Positions 1 through 8,090 of a DNA stretch of 64,000 nt are shown here, one piece after another; positions within the stretch are counted from its first letter, which is position 1; each line of letters opens with the position of its first letter. Position numbers and translations under genes: made by a program. Below the pieces are notes generated by a model. The model did no database searches, was not told the DNA's origin, and saw nothing but the letters and a program-made list of their open reading frames with translations. Source of the DNA: Actinomadura barringtoniae (GTDB lineage: Bacteria; Actinomycetota; Actinomycetes; Streptosporangiales; Streptosporangiaceae); assembly GCF_017573505.1 (NCBI RefSeq), contig NZ_JAGEOJ010000011.1, forward strand, positions 186,001 through 250,000. Direction: 5' to 3'.

Positions 1-875
1 ACACGGGCGCCCACGAGTCGTTCACCGTTCCGACCAAGGTGACCGCCTTGAAGGTGCGGTTGTGGGGCGCTGGGGGCGGCGGAGGCGGCACCGGTGGGGC
101 GAACGGGCCGGGCGGCGGCGGCTTCACCATCGGAACGGTGCCGGTCACGCCCGGCGAGAGCCTGACGATCACCGTCGGGCAGGGTGGCCATCCGACCTAC
201 GCCGGGACGATGTTCGGCGGCGGCGGAGCGGGCGGGGACCGGCCCTCACCGATCGGAGGGCGCGACGGAGCGAGCGGCGGCGGCATGAGCGCGCTGTGGC
301 GGGGCGCCGCGCTCGCCACCCCGATGCTCATCGCCGGAGGCGGCGGAGGCGGCCCCGGCAACTCGGGCGGCACCAACCAGGGCGGCGGTGCCGGCGGTGG
401 TACCAGCGGCGGCGCGGGCGGTGCGAGCCAGGCGGGCGGCGCCGGAACGCAGGCCGCCGGGGGCGCCGCAGGCAACCAGTCATCGGGCCTCTGTAGCAGG
501 GCCGCCACGGCCGGGAGCCGCTACCAGGGTGGCAACGGTGCGTCCACGGCGGCGCTGACGGCCCTCAGCGCCGGCGGCGGGGGAGGTGGCGGCTATTTCG
601 GCGGAGGCGGCGGAGCCTGCGGAACGATCCTGTCCAACGATTCCGGTGGGGGAGGCGGCTCCGGTTACATCATCGCGGGCGCGACGGCCACCACGACGGC
701 GGGCGTCACGGGGAACGCCACCTTCGCCGGGGTGGCCGCGGGCAAGAGCGATCCGTACTACCAGGCCGGGATCGGGGACGGCGGCGTCATCGGCGTCAAT
801 GGTGGCAACGGCCAGATCGTGCTGCAGTACTACCGGCCGGTCGCCGACCTGGGCCTGGTCAAGACCTCTCAATGA
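1..875 (+). CDS. Glycine-rich surface/secreted protein, 5' end outside window
   Basis: The reading frame is open from base 3 of the window through the GTG at 39, and the residues before that GTG (a T-G-A-H-E-S-F-T-V-P run) read naturally into the rest, so the true start lies upstream. What is visible is about 290 residues, extremely rich in Gly, Ala and Ser, with long GGGGGG stretches. Near the start is the V-x-L-W-G-A-G-G-G motif seen in glycine-rich beta-sandwich proteins of actinomycete and phage surfaces, and the visible part ends in I-V-L-Q-Y-Y. No catalytic motif is visible. The DUF11 genes that follow on the same strand point to a cell-surface or adhesive role, which is inference. The function is unknown and the N-terminal export signal cannot be seen. 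Confidence 0.75.
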   Translation, partial: TGAHESFTVPTKVTALKVRLWGAGGGGGGTGGANGPGGGGFTIGTVPVTPGESLTITVGQGGHPTYAGTMFGGGGAGGDRPSPIGGRDGASGGGMSALWRGAALATPMLIAGGGGGGPGNSGGTNQGGGAGGGTSGGAGGASQAGGAGTQAAGGAAGNQSSGLCSRAATAGSRYQGGNGASTAALTALSAGGGGGGGYFGGGGGACGTILSNDSGGGGGSGYIIAGATATTTAGVTGNATFAGVAAGKSDPYYQAGIGDGGVIGVNGGNGQIVLQYYRPVADLGLVKTSQ

Positions 876-954
876 GCCGGAGGCATGCACGACATGATCT
901 TGGGAATGCTCGTCGTTGAATTCGGGGAATTGCACGCGGTTTTTCGGGGGAATC

Positions 955-1911
955 GTGGGTTTTCGGTATGTGGTGTCACGAGCCGGCTGGATGACGGCCG
1001 GCCTTGTACTGGCGGGGAGCGGACTGGCTGGAACGGCCTCGGCGGCGGAGCACGAACGGCGTGACCTTTCGCTGGTCGTCGGCGTGAAGCCGGGTTCACG
1101 GCCCGCGGCGGAACGGCTTCGGGTCCCGCAGCCGGTGCCGCCGGGCGCGACCGTGACCTACACCCTCACGGTGACCAACAATGGCCCCTCGGACGCCCAG
1201 AACGTGTCGGTCACCGACACGCTCCCGGCCCAGTTGCTGTTCGTCAGCTCGTCGGAATGCTCCAACAACGGCCAGGCGCTCACCTGTAATCTCGCCACGC
1301 TGCCCGCGGCCTCGGGGAGCAACACCCACACCTTCACCGTGGTCGCCCAGGTCAGGCAGAACACCGCGGCGGGCACGCTGATCAGCAACACCGGTACGGT
1401 CGGCTCCGCCACCGCCGACGACACGCCGGGCAACAACAGCTCGTCGACCGACGTCATCGTCACCACGGCCAGCACCGACCTGCAGATCACCAAGACCGGT
1501 CCCGGCACGCAGCTGACCGCGGGCCAGGCCTTCACGGTCACCCTGGCCGCCAAGAACAACGGCCCGTCCGACTCCACCGGCGTGACCGTCAGCGACGTGC
1601 TGCCGCAGTACGTCAACTATGTCGACACCTCGGGCTGCACCTACGACGGCGGCACGCGGACGGTCACCTGCACCGCCGGCGCGCTCACCTCGGGCAGTTC
1701 CAGGGACATCACCCTGAACCTGCAGCTCGATCCCTCGACGCCGGACGGCACCAGCATCCAGAACACCGGCACCGTCGCCGGCAACGAGACCGACCCGGAC
1801 TCCAGCAACAACTCCAGCACGATCGACCTGGCGGGCGGCACCCAGCCGACCACGACGACCCGGGCCGACCTGGAGCTCAACAAGACGGTCTCGAGCGTCA
1901 AGAAGCCGTGA
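955..1911 (+). CDS. Secreted DUF11 repeat protein
   Basis: A 318-residue protein from the GTG at 955, chosen because a GGGGGA run sits just upstream and the N-terminus then becomes a clean signal peptide (Arg-containing start, hydrophobic stretch ending near A-S-A-A). A TTG at 916 in the same frame is the alternative. The mature part has two DUF11 domains, roughly residues 60-170 and 180-290. Each carries the T-V-T-N-N-G-P-S-D type motif followed by V-T-D-x-L-P and a pair of cysteines. DUF11 domains are Ig-like surface modules with no known catalytic role. The protein ends just after a third A-D-L-E-L-N-K-T segment, the usual lead-in to another DUF11 repeat, and its stop overlaps the GTG of the next DUF11 gene by four bases. 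Confidence 0.8.
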   Translation: MGFRYVVSRAGWMTAGLVLAGSGLAGTASAAEHERRDLSLVVGVKPGSRPAAERLRVPQPVPPGATVTYTLTVTNNGPSDAQNVSVTDTLPAQLLFVSSSECSNNGQALTCNLATLPAASGSNTHTFTVVAQVRQNTAAGTLISNTGTVGSATADDTPGNNSSSTDVIVTTASTDLQITKTGPGTQLTAGQAFTVTLAAKNNGPSDSTGVTVSDVLPQYVNYVDTSGCTYDGGTRTVTCTAGALTSGSSRDITLNLQLDPSTPDGTSIQNTGTVAGNETDPDSSNNSSTIDLAGGTQPTTTTRADLELNKTVSSVKKP

Positions 1912-2777
1912 TCGCAGTGCTCGCATCGGGGCTGCACCTGGTGACGGCGCTCGCCTCGCTCGTCCCGGCGGCACCTGCGGCGCCCGCGCCGCAGGTGGTC
2001 GCCGGTGACGAGGCGGTCTACCTGATCACCGTCACCAACCACGGCCCGTCCACGGCGCGCGAGGTCACCGTCACCGACGAGGTGCCCTCCGCGCTGCGGG
2101 TGGTGGCGGTGCCGGACGGCTGCACGAGCGCCGGCCGCACCGTCACCTGCCGGGTGGCGCGGCTCGACGTCGCCGGGAGGATCGTGCTCCGGGTGGCCGT
2201 GCGGGTCGATCCGGACGCGACCGGCCAGACGGTCGTCAACCTCGCCCGCACGTTCGCCGCGACCGCCGATCCCGACCGGCTGAACAACGAGGGGACGGCA
2301 CCGGCGCGGGTCGTCGGCCGCAGCGACGTCTCGATCCGCAAGTCGGGACCGGCGTCGACTTCGCCGGGACGGCGGGTCCGCTACGTGCTGACCGCGCGCA
2401 ACGCGGGCCCTTCGACGGCCCGCGACGTGGTGGTGACCGACCGGCTCCCGGCGGGGCTGCGGATCCTGCGCGTCCCGCCCGCCTGCTCGTCGTCCACCCG
2501 TACGGTCGAGTGCACCCTGGACCGCCTCGCGCCCGGCGGGTTGCAGCGCTACGTCGTCACCGCCAAGGTCAGGAAGAGCGCCAGGACCGGAGCGGTCCTG
2601 CGCGACATCGCCACGATCGGTTCGTCGATCCCCGATCCCGATCCGTCCGACAACAAGGCCGTTGTCCGGACGACCGTCGTGTCGCGCCAGGCGAACTGCC
2701 GAATGGCGTTCGTTTCGCCGGAACGATGCGGCGGTCCGGCCGTCCCGATGGCCCGTTTTCGGCCGACCGGGCCGTAG
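1908..2777 (+). CDS. DUF11 repeat protein, coupled to the preceding gene
   Basis: A 289-residue protein starting at a GTG that overlaps the upstream stop codon (GTGA), a layout typical of translational coupling. Its first 30 residues are hydrophobic and Ala/Pro-rich and could act as a weak signal sequence, but lack a basic N-terminus. Two DUF11 domains follow, with T-V-T-N-H-G-P-S and A-R-N-A-G-P-S motifs and paired cysteines. Because the upstream protein stops at the start of a third repeat and this one begins with the remainder of a repeat, the two may be halves of one four-repeat protein split by a frameshift. The C-terminal 25 residues after the last repeat show no sorting signal. Confidence 0.7.
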   Translation: MIAVLASGLHLVTALASLVPAAPAAPAPQVVAGDEAVYLITVTNHGPSTAREVTVTDEVPSALRVVAVPDGCTSAGRTVTCRVARLDVAGRIVLRVAVRVDPDATGQTVVNLARTFAATADPDRLNNEGTAPARVVGRSDVSIRKSGPASTSPGRRVRYVLTARNAGPSTARDVVVTDRLPAGLRILRVPPACSSSTRTVECTLDRLAPGGLQRYVVTAKVRKSARTGAVLRDIATIGSSIPDPDPSDNKAVVRTTVVSRQANCRMAFVSPERCGGPAVPMARFRPTGP

Positions 2778-2929
2778 CCACGAAGGTCACCGCGCCCGCC
2801 TTGGCCGTGAGCGGTCACGTGGGCGATTGGGTCTTGTGACCGACTTTGATCACAGCAATTCTTGCCGACTGTCAAGCGGCAGTTCTGTGCGCCGGTGCTG
2901 TTTTCGGTGGGTGTCCCATCGGTGAACGG

Positions 2930-4075
2930 ATGGAACCGATGAACGAGCAGGACAGGGCACAACGGGCCGAGGTCGCGCGCGAGGCGGCGAGCGATCTGAT
3001 CGCCCGCAAGACAACCCGGGCCTGGGCGCCCGCCGAGCGCTACGACCAGGAGGGCGCGCCGCACCCCCAGGACGCGCGCGGCCTGGCCCGGCGCTCCGTC
3101 GACCGGCTCGGCGGTGACGGCTACACGGTGCGCGCGTCGTTCGAGATCGAATGGGCCGTCTCCATCGGAGAGGGCGACGACTTCACGCCCGCGTGCGCCG
3201 GTCCGGCGTACGGGATGACGCGGCTCACCGAACGCGCCGACTACCTGCGCGACGTCGTGAACGCCCTGGCCGCCACGGGCATCGAGGTCGACCAGATCCA
3301 CCCCGAGTACGCCGCCGGGCAGTACGAGATCTCGGTGGCCGCGGCCGATCCGGTCGTCGCCGCCGACAACGCCGTCCTCGTACGGGAGACGATCCGCGCG
3401 GTCAGCCGGCACCACGACCTGCGCGCCAGTTTCTCGCCCAAGGTGACGGCCGACGGCGTCGGCAACGGCATGCACGTCCACTTCAGCCTGTGGCGCGACG
3501 GCCGCAACCAGATGGCGGGCGGCGACGGCCCTTACGGCCTGGGCCCGGCGGGCGAGGCGTTCGCGGCGGGTGTGCTGGCGCACCTGCCCGGCCTGCTGGC
3601 CATCGGGGCGCCGTCGGTCGCCAGCTACCTGCGGCTCGTCCCGTCGCACTGGGCGGGCGCGTTCGCCTGCTGGGGCCTGGAGAACAGGGAGGCCGCGCTG
3701 CGGTTCGTGACCGGGGCCGCCGGCAGTCACTCGGGCGCCGCCAACTTCGAGGTGAAGAGCTTCGACGGCGCCGCCAACCCCTACCTGACGGTCGCTGGCC
3801 TGCTCGCCGCCGGAAGCGCGGGCCTGGCCGAAGACGCCGTTCTGCCCAAGCCGGTCGACGTCGATCCCGCGACGCTCGCGACGGACTCCGGCATCGCTCC
3901 GCTCCCGGCCACGCTGGAGGAGGCGATGGCCGCGCTGGAGGCCGACAAGGTGCTCACCGAGGCGTTCGGCGAGGCGCTGATCGACTCGATCGGGGCCGTG
4001 CGGAGGGGCGAGATCGCGGCCCTCGGCGGCTGCTCGCCGGAGGAGATCGCCGCCCGGCTCCGCTGGAAGTACTGA
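2930..4075 (+). CDS. Glutamine synthetase-like protein lacking the N-terminal domain
   Basis: About 381 residues from ATG 2930 (ATG 2939 is equally possible; the frame is open upstream to 2846). It matches the catalytic domain of the glutamine synthetase superfamily, which joins ammonia or an amine to glutamate with ATP. Visible motifs are F-E-I-E-W (metal glutamates), E-Y-A-A-G-Q-Y-E-I (metal/glutamate site), G-N-G-M-H-V-H-F (catalytic His region), R-L-V-P-S-H-W-A-G-A-F-A-C-W with E-N-R-E-A-A-L-R, and F-E-V-K-S-F-D-G-A-A-N-P-Y-L. The beta-grasp domain of about 100 residues that usually precedes this is missing, and the Arg normally in the last motif is replaced (E-V-K-S). It may be a gamma-glutamyl-amide ligase of unknown substrate rather than a housekeeping GlnA. 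Confidence 0.75.
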   Translation: MEPMNEQDRAQRAEVAREAASDLIARKTTRAWAPAERYDQEGAPHPQDARGLARRSVDRLGGDGYTVRASFEIEWAVSIGEGDDFTPACAGPAYGMTRLTERADYLRDVVNALAATGIEVDQIHPEYAAGQYEISVAAADPVVAADNAVLVRETIRAVSRHHDLRASFSPKVTADGVGNGMHVHFSLWRDGRNQMAGGDGPYGLGPAGEAFAAGVLAHLPGLLAIGAPSVASYLRLVPSHWAGAFACWGLENREAALRFVTGAAGSHSGAANFEVKSFDGAANPYLTVAGLLAAGSAGLAEDAVLPKPVDVDPATLATDSGIAPLPATLEEAMAALEADKVLTEAFGEALIDSIGAVRRGEIAALGGCSPEEIAARLRWKY

Positions 4076-4096
4076 CCCGGGTGCGGGGCCGTCGCT

Positions 4097-4966
4097 TCAG
4101 GTCCGGGTGAGCGTCTGCCAGTGGCGGTCGGCGGCCTGGTGCCAGCCGTCGTGGTGGGTGCGGAACGAGGTGACGGCCCGCGCGCCGCTCCAGCCGGCGG
4201 GGAGCAGGTCGGGCGGCAGGCCGGGATCGAGGAACGGGAACCGCCGCCATTCCTGCACCAGCCTGACCTGTGCGCTGAAGGTGGCGCGGTCGTCGCCGGG
4301 GCGGAGCGTGCCGACCTCGTCGAGGAACTCCTCGTAGGCTCGTTCGATCTCGCTCAGGTCCCAGGCCTGGCCCGCCACCCGGCGGGCCTCGTCGAGGTCG
4401 CCCAGCCGTCCCGTGAAGATCGTCGCGGACTCGGCCACCGCCGCCTCGGTGAGGACCTCGCGTACCTCCGACTCGCGTTCGGGATGCGGCGTGACCCAGA
4501 CGCCGGGGGAGAGGTTGCCCAGGCCGCTCCAGGCCAGGCGGGTGCGGAGCAGGTGGCGCAGCTTGCGGTTGGACTCGGGAACGCTGGCCAGCACGACGAG
4601 CCACTGGCCGTCCCAGGTCGTCATCGGCGTGCCGAAGCCGTAGATGCGTTCGGCGCCCTCCGACAGCAGGCGGCGGCCCGTCGGCGTGAGCTGCCAGGCG
4701 GTGCGGCGGCCGTGGCGTTCGGTCTCCAGCCAGCCCTCGCTCGCGCTCCGGGCGAGCGCTTGCCGCACGGCCTTCTCCTCGACGTTCAGAAGGCCCAGCG
4801 CGTCCAGGAACGCCGACGTCCAGACAGGTTTTCCGGCCGGGAGCACGAACTCGCCCAGCACGGTGAGCAGCAGGGACCGCGCGCTGGCCGCGCCGATCTC
4901 CCGGCGGCGCTGGAAGGCAGGCTCGATGGTCACGACGGCAGTATCCCGCCTCCATGAATATTCCAC
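4097..4966 (-). CDS. PaaX-family transcriptional regulator
   Basis: A 289-residue regulator of the PaaX family, which represses aromatic-CoA degradation genes and is usually released by an aryl-CoA ester. The N-terminal winged helix covers about residues 25-110 (S-A-R-S-L-L-L-T-V-L-G-E-F, then R-Q-A-L-A-R-S-A-S-E-G-W). The PaaX C-terminal region follows, with W-D-G-Q-W-L-V-V-L-A-S-V-P and L-S-P-G-V-W-V-T-P-H. The start is GTG 4966; an internal GTG at 4933 is an alternative. The gene is divergent from boxC with only 42 bases between them, so it very probably controls the box operon and itself, with benzoyl-CoA as the likely ligand (inference). Confidence 0.88.
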   Translation of the reverse strand: MEYSWRRDTAVVTIEPAFQRRREIGAASARSLLLTVLGEFVLPAGKPVWTSAFLDALGLLNVEEKAVRQALARSASEGWLETERHGRRTAWQLTPTGRRLLSEGAERIYGFGTPMTTWDGQWLVVLASVPESNRKLRHLLRTRLAWSGLGNLSPGVWVTPHPERESEVREVLTEAAVAESATIFTGRLGDLDEARRVAGQAWDLSEIERAYEEFLDEVGTLRPGDDRATFSAQVRLVQEWRRFPFLDPGLPPDLLPAGWSGARAVTSFRTHHDGWHQAADRHWQTLTRT

Positions 4967-4975
4967 AAACGTATT

Positions 4976-4985
4976 GACGGGCGTC
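4976..4985. promoter_or_regulatory. Candidate PaaX operator in the paaX-boxC intergenic region
   Basis: A perfect inverted repeat (GACG-GG-CGTC) sits in the middle of the 42-base gap between the divergent regulator and boxC, next to a TTGACG hexamer. Its position suits a repressor site acting on both genes. Assignment to PaaX is inference. Confidence 0.35.
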
Positions 4986-5008
4986 TAAATTCTGTAGAGC
5001 ATCAGCGT

Positions 5009-6649
5009 ATGGTCGACTTCGACACCCACCCCGACCGGTACCGGCACTGGACGCTGGAGATCGACGAGCGCGACGGGCGCACGGCGCGGCTGATCCTGGA
5101 CGTGGACGAGCAGGGCGGGCTGGTTCCCGGCTACGAGCTCAAGCTGAACAGCTACGACCTCGGCGTGGACATCGAGCTGTACGACGCCGTGCAGCGGCTG
5201 CGGTTCGAGCATCCGGGCGTGCGGGCAGTGGTCGTCACCAGCGCCAAGGACCGGGTCTTCTGCGCCGGGGCCAACATCACGATGCTCGCCACCTCGCCGC
5301 ACGAGTGGAAGGTGAACTTCTGCAAGTTCACCAACGAGACGCGCAACGGGATCGAGGACGCGAGCGCCCATTCGGGCAAGCGCTTCATCGCGGCGCTGAA
5401 CGGCACGACCGCGGGCGGTGGCTATGAGATCGCGCTGGCCTGCGACGAGATCGTGCTGAGCGACGACGGGTCCTCGACCGTGTCGCTGCCCGAGGTGCCG
5501 CTGCTCGGCGTGCTGCCGGGAACGGGCGGGCTGACGCGGCTGGTCGACAAGCGGCACGTGCGCCGGGACCTGGCGGACGTCTTCGCCACCAGGACCGAGG
5601 GCGTACGGGGCCGGACGGCCGTCGACTGGGGCTTGGTCGACGAGATCGCGCCGCCGCGCCGCTTCGACGAGGCGATCGCCGCCCGCGTCGCGGAGGCCGT
5701 GGAAGGGACCGGGGGAGACGAGCGGGGGATCGAGCTCACCCCGCTGGAGCGCGACGGCCACAGCTATCCCCACGTCACGTGCGAGGTGGGCGGGTCCACC
5801 GCCACCATCACCGTGCGCGGGCCGGACGAGGTGCCCGCGTCCGTCGAGCAGGTGCACGAGCAGGGCGCCGCGTTCTGGCTGCTGGCGGTCACGCGCGAGC
5901 TGGACGACCTGATCCTGCGCCTGCGCACCAACGAGCCGGAGGTCGGCACCTGGGTCTTCAGGACCGAGGGCGACCCGGGCCTGGTCACGCGGTTCGACGA
6001 GTTCGTGCTGGCCAACACCGGCGACTGGCTGCTCTCCGAGACGCTGCACTACTTCAAGCGGACCCTCAAGCGGCTCGACGTCACCTCGCGCACGCTCTTC
6101 GCGGTGATCGAGCCCGGCTCCTGCTTCGCCGGATCGCTGGCCGAGCTCGCCCTCGCCGCCGACCGCTCGTACATGCTGGACGGTTTGCGCGAGGAGGACG
6201 AGGACGAAGGCCGCGAGCCCGCCACCCTCACGCTGGACGCGATGAACCTCGGCCCGCTCCCGATGGGCAACGGCCTGAGCCGACTGGCCACCCGCTTCCA
6301 CGGTCGCGACGAGGCCTACGACGCGGCCGCCAAGCAGGTCGGGACGCCGCTGGTCGCGCGCGACGCCGAGGCGGCCGGTCTGGTCACGTTCATCCCCGAC
6401 GACCTGGACTGGGACGACGAGCTGCGGCTGGCGCTGGAGGAACGCGCCGCGTTCAGCCCGGACGCGCTGACCGGCATGGAGGCCAGCCACCGGTTCGCCG
6501 GTCCCGAGACCCTCGAGACCAAGATCTTCGGGCGGCTCAGCGCCTGGCAGAACTGGATCTTCCAGCGGCCGAACGCCGCCGGGCCGGAGGGCGCGCTGCG
6601 CCGCTACGGCACCGGGCAGCGCGCCGCCTTCGACCGGAGAAGGGTGTGA
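5009..6649 (+). CDS. boxC: Benzoyl-CoA-dihydrodiol lyase (2,3-epoxybenzoyl-CoA dihydrolase)
   Basis: A 546-residue crotonase-superfamily enzyme of the length expected for BoxC. BoxC opens the ring of 2,3-epoxybenzoyl-CoA hydrolytically to 3,4-dehydroadipyl-CoA semialdehyde and formate in the aerobic benzoyl-CoA pathway. The N-terminal crotonase half carries the oxyanion-hole motifs C-A-G-A-N-I (residues 85-90) and G-T-T-A-G-G-G-Y-E (132-140). The C-terminal half is a second, degenerate crotonase-like domain, as in known BoxC proteins and unlike ordinary enoyl-CoA hydratases of about 260 residues. It is first in the operon, with boxB starting seven bases after its stop. Confidence 0.92.
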   Translation: MVDFDTHPDRYRHWTLEIDERDGRTARLILDVDEQGGLVPGYELKLNSYDLGVDIELYDAVQRLRFEHPGVRAVVVTSAKDRVFCAGANITMLATSPHEWKVNFCKFTNETRNGIEDASAHSGKRFIAALNGTTAGGGYEIALACDEIVLSDDGSSTVSLPEVPLLGVLPGTGGLTRLVDKRHVRRDLADVFATRTEGVRGRTAVDWGLVDEIAPPRRFDEAIAARVAEAVEGTGGDERGIELTPLERDGHSYPHVTCEVGGSTATITVRGPDEVPASVEQVHEQGAAFWLLAVTRELDDLILRLRTNEPEVGTWVFRTEGDPGLVTRFDEFVLANTGDWLLSETLHYFKRTLKRLDVTSRTLFAVIEPGSCFAGSLAELALAADRSYMLDGLREEDEDEGREPATLTLDAMNLGPLPMGNGLSRLATRFHGRDEAYDAAAKQVGTPLVARDAEAAGLVTFIPDDLDWDDELRLALEERAAFSPDALTGMEASHRFAGPETLETKIFGRLSAWQNWIFQRPNAAGPEGALRRYGTGQRAAFDRRRV

Positions 6650-6656
6650 CCCGCCG

Positions 6657-8078
6657 ATGACGCAGACCATCGACTACAGCGGCAAGATCCCGAACAACGT
6701 CGACCTGGACACCGACCGGCGGCTGCAGCGCGCCCTGGAGTCCTGGCAGCCGAACTTCCTCGGCTGGTGGCGCGACCTCGGCCCGACGGTGTTCAAGGAG
6801 AACGACATCTACCTCCGCACGGCCGTCGCGGTCGGCAAGGAGGGCTGGGCCAACTTCGACTACGTGCGGATGCCCGACTACCGCTGGGGGATCTTCCTCG
6901 CGGAGCGGGACGGGGAACGCACGATCGCCCACGGCCAGCACCAGGGCGAGCCCGCCTGGCAGACCGTTCCCGGCGAGTACCGCGCCGACCTGCGCCGCCT
7001 CATCGTCGTCCAGGGCGACACCGAGCCCGCGAGCGTGGAGCAGCAGCGCCACCTCGGCCGGACCGCGCCGAGCCTGTACGACCTGCGCAACCTCTTCCAG
7101 GTGAACGTGGAGGAGGGGCGGCATCTGTGGGCGATGGTCTACCTGCTGCACGCCCACTTCGGACGGGACGGCCGCGACGAGGCCGAGATGCTGCTGCACC
7201 GCAACTCCGGCGACGACGACTCGCCCCGCATCCTGGGCGCGTTCAACGAGCCGACGCCCGACTGGCTCGCGTTCTACATGTTCACCTACTTCACCGACCG
7301 GGACGGCAAGTTCCAGCTCGGCACCCTCAAGGAGAGCGCGTTCGACCCGCTCGCGCGGACCTGCGAGTTCATGCTCAAGGAAGAGGCCCACCACATGTTC
7401 GTGGGCACCATGGGCGTGCACCGCGTCGTGGAACGCACGGCCGCGCTGATGAAGGAGCACGACACCGAGGACATCCTCCCGTTCGGAGGCATCCCGCTCG
7501 CGCTCATCCAGCGCTACCTGAACTTCCACTTCTCGGTGTCGATGGACCTCTTCGGCTCCGAGACCAGCACCAACGCGGCCAACTACTTCTCCGGCGGGGT
7601 CAAGGGCCGCTGGATGGAACGGCGCCGCAAGGACGACCACCGGCTGCTGGACGACTTCACGACGGTCACCTCCGTACGGGACGGCGCGTTCGTCACCGAC
7701 GAGGTCCCGGCCCTGTCCGCGCTCAACCTCGACCTGCGCGACCAGTACGTCGCCGACTGCAACACCGGCGTCAAGCGCTGGAACAAGGTGCTGGAGGCCG
7801 CGGGCCTGGCCCACCGCCTCTACCTCCCGCACGAGGGCTTCAACCGCAAGGTCGGCGTCTACTCCGGTCACCACGTCGACCCGCACGGCGCCATCATCGA
7901 CGAGGCGGCGTGGGAGGCGCGCAAGGACGGCTGGCTGCCGAGCGAGCAGGACAAGAGCGACGTGGCCTCGCTCATGCGGCCGGTGTACGAGCCGGGCGAG
8001 TTCGCGTCCTGGATCAACCCGCCGAGCGTCGGCATCAACCAGCAGCCCGTCGAGTTCCCCTACGTCCGCATCGGCTGA
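6657..8078 (+). CDS. boxB: Benzoyl-CoA 2,3-epoxidase, oxygenase subunit
   Basis: A 473-residue di-iron ferritin-like oxygenase matching BoxB, which inserts one oxygen atom into benzoyl-CoA to make the 2,3-epoxide. Candidate iron ligands are all present and properly spaced: E123, E153 and H156 (in V-E-E-G-R-H-L-W), D214, and E243 and H246 (in K-E-E-A-H-H-M-F). A GGAGAAGGG ribosome site precedes the ATG. The partner reductase BoxA (FAD/ferredoxin, NADPH) is not encoded anywhere in this window, so electrons must come from an unlinked or unrelated reductase. Confidence 0.93.
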   Translation: MTQTIDYSGKIPNNVDLDTDRRLQRALESWQPNFLGWWRDLGPTVFKENDIYLRTAVAVGKEGWANFDYVRMPDYRWGIFLAERDGERTIAHGQHQGEPAWQTVPGEYRADLRRLIVVQGDTEPASVEQQRHLGRTAPSLYDLRNLFQVNVEEGRHLWAMVYLLHAHFGRDGRDEAEMLLHRNSGDDDSPRILGAFNEPTPDWLAFYMFTYFTDRDGKFQLGTLKESAFDPLARTCEFMLKEEAHHMFVGTMGVHRVVERTAALMKEHDTEDILPFGGIPLALIQRYLNFHFSVSMDLFGSETSTNAANYFSGGVKGRWMERRRKDDHRLLDDFTTVTSVRDGAFVTDEVPALSALNLDLRDQYVADCNTGVKRWNKVLEAAGLAHRLYLPHEGFNRKVGVYSGHHVDPHGAIIDEAAWEARKDGWLPSEQDKSDVASLMRPVYEPGEFASWINPPSVGINQQPVEFPYVRIG

Positions 8079-8090
8079 TCGGAGCCGGCC

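Noticed and set aside
2835..2854. TGTGA-N10-TCACA resembling a CRP site upstream of the GS-like gene
   Set aside because: The spacing is ten rather than the six bases of known CRP half-sites, and there is no other support.
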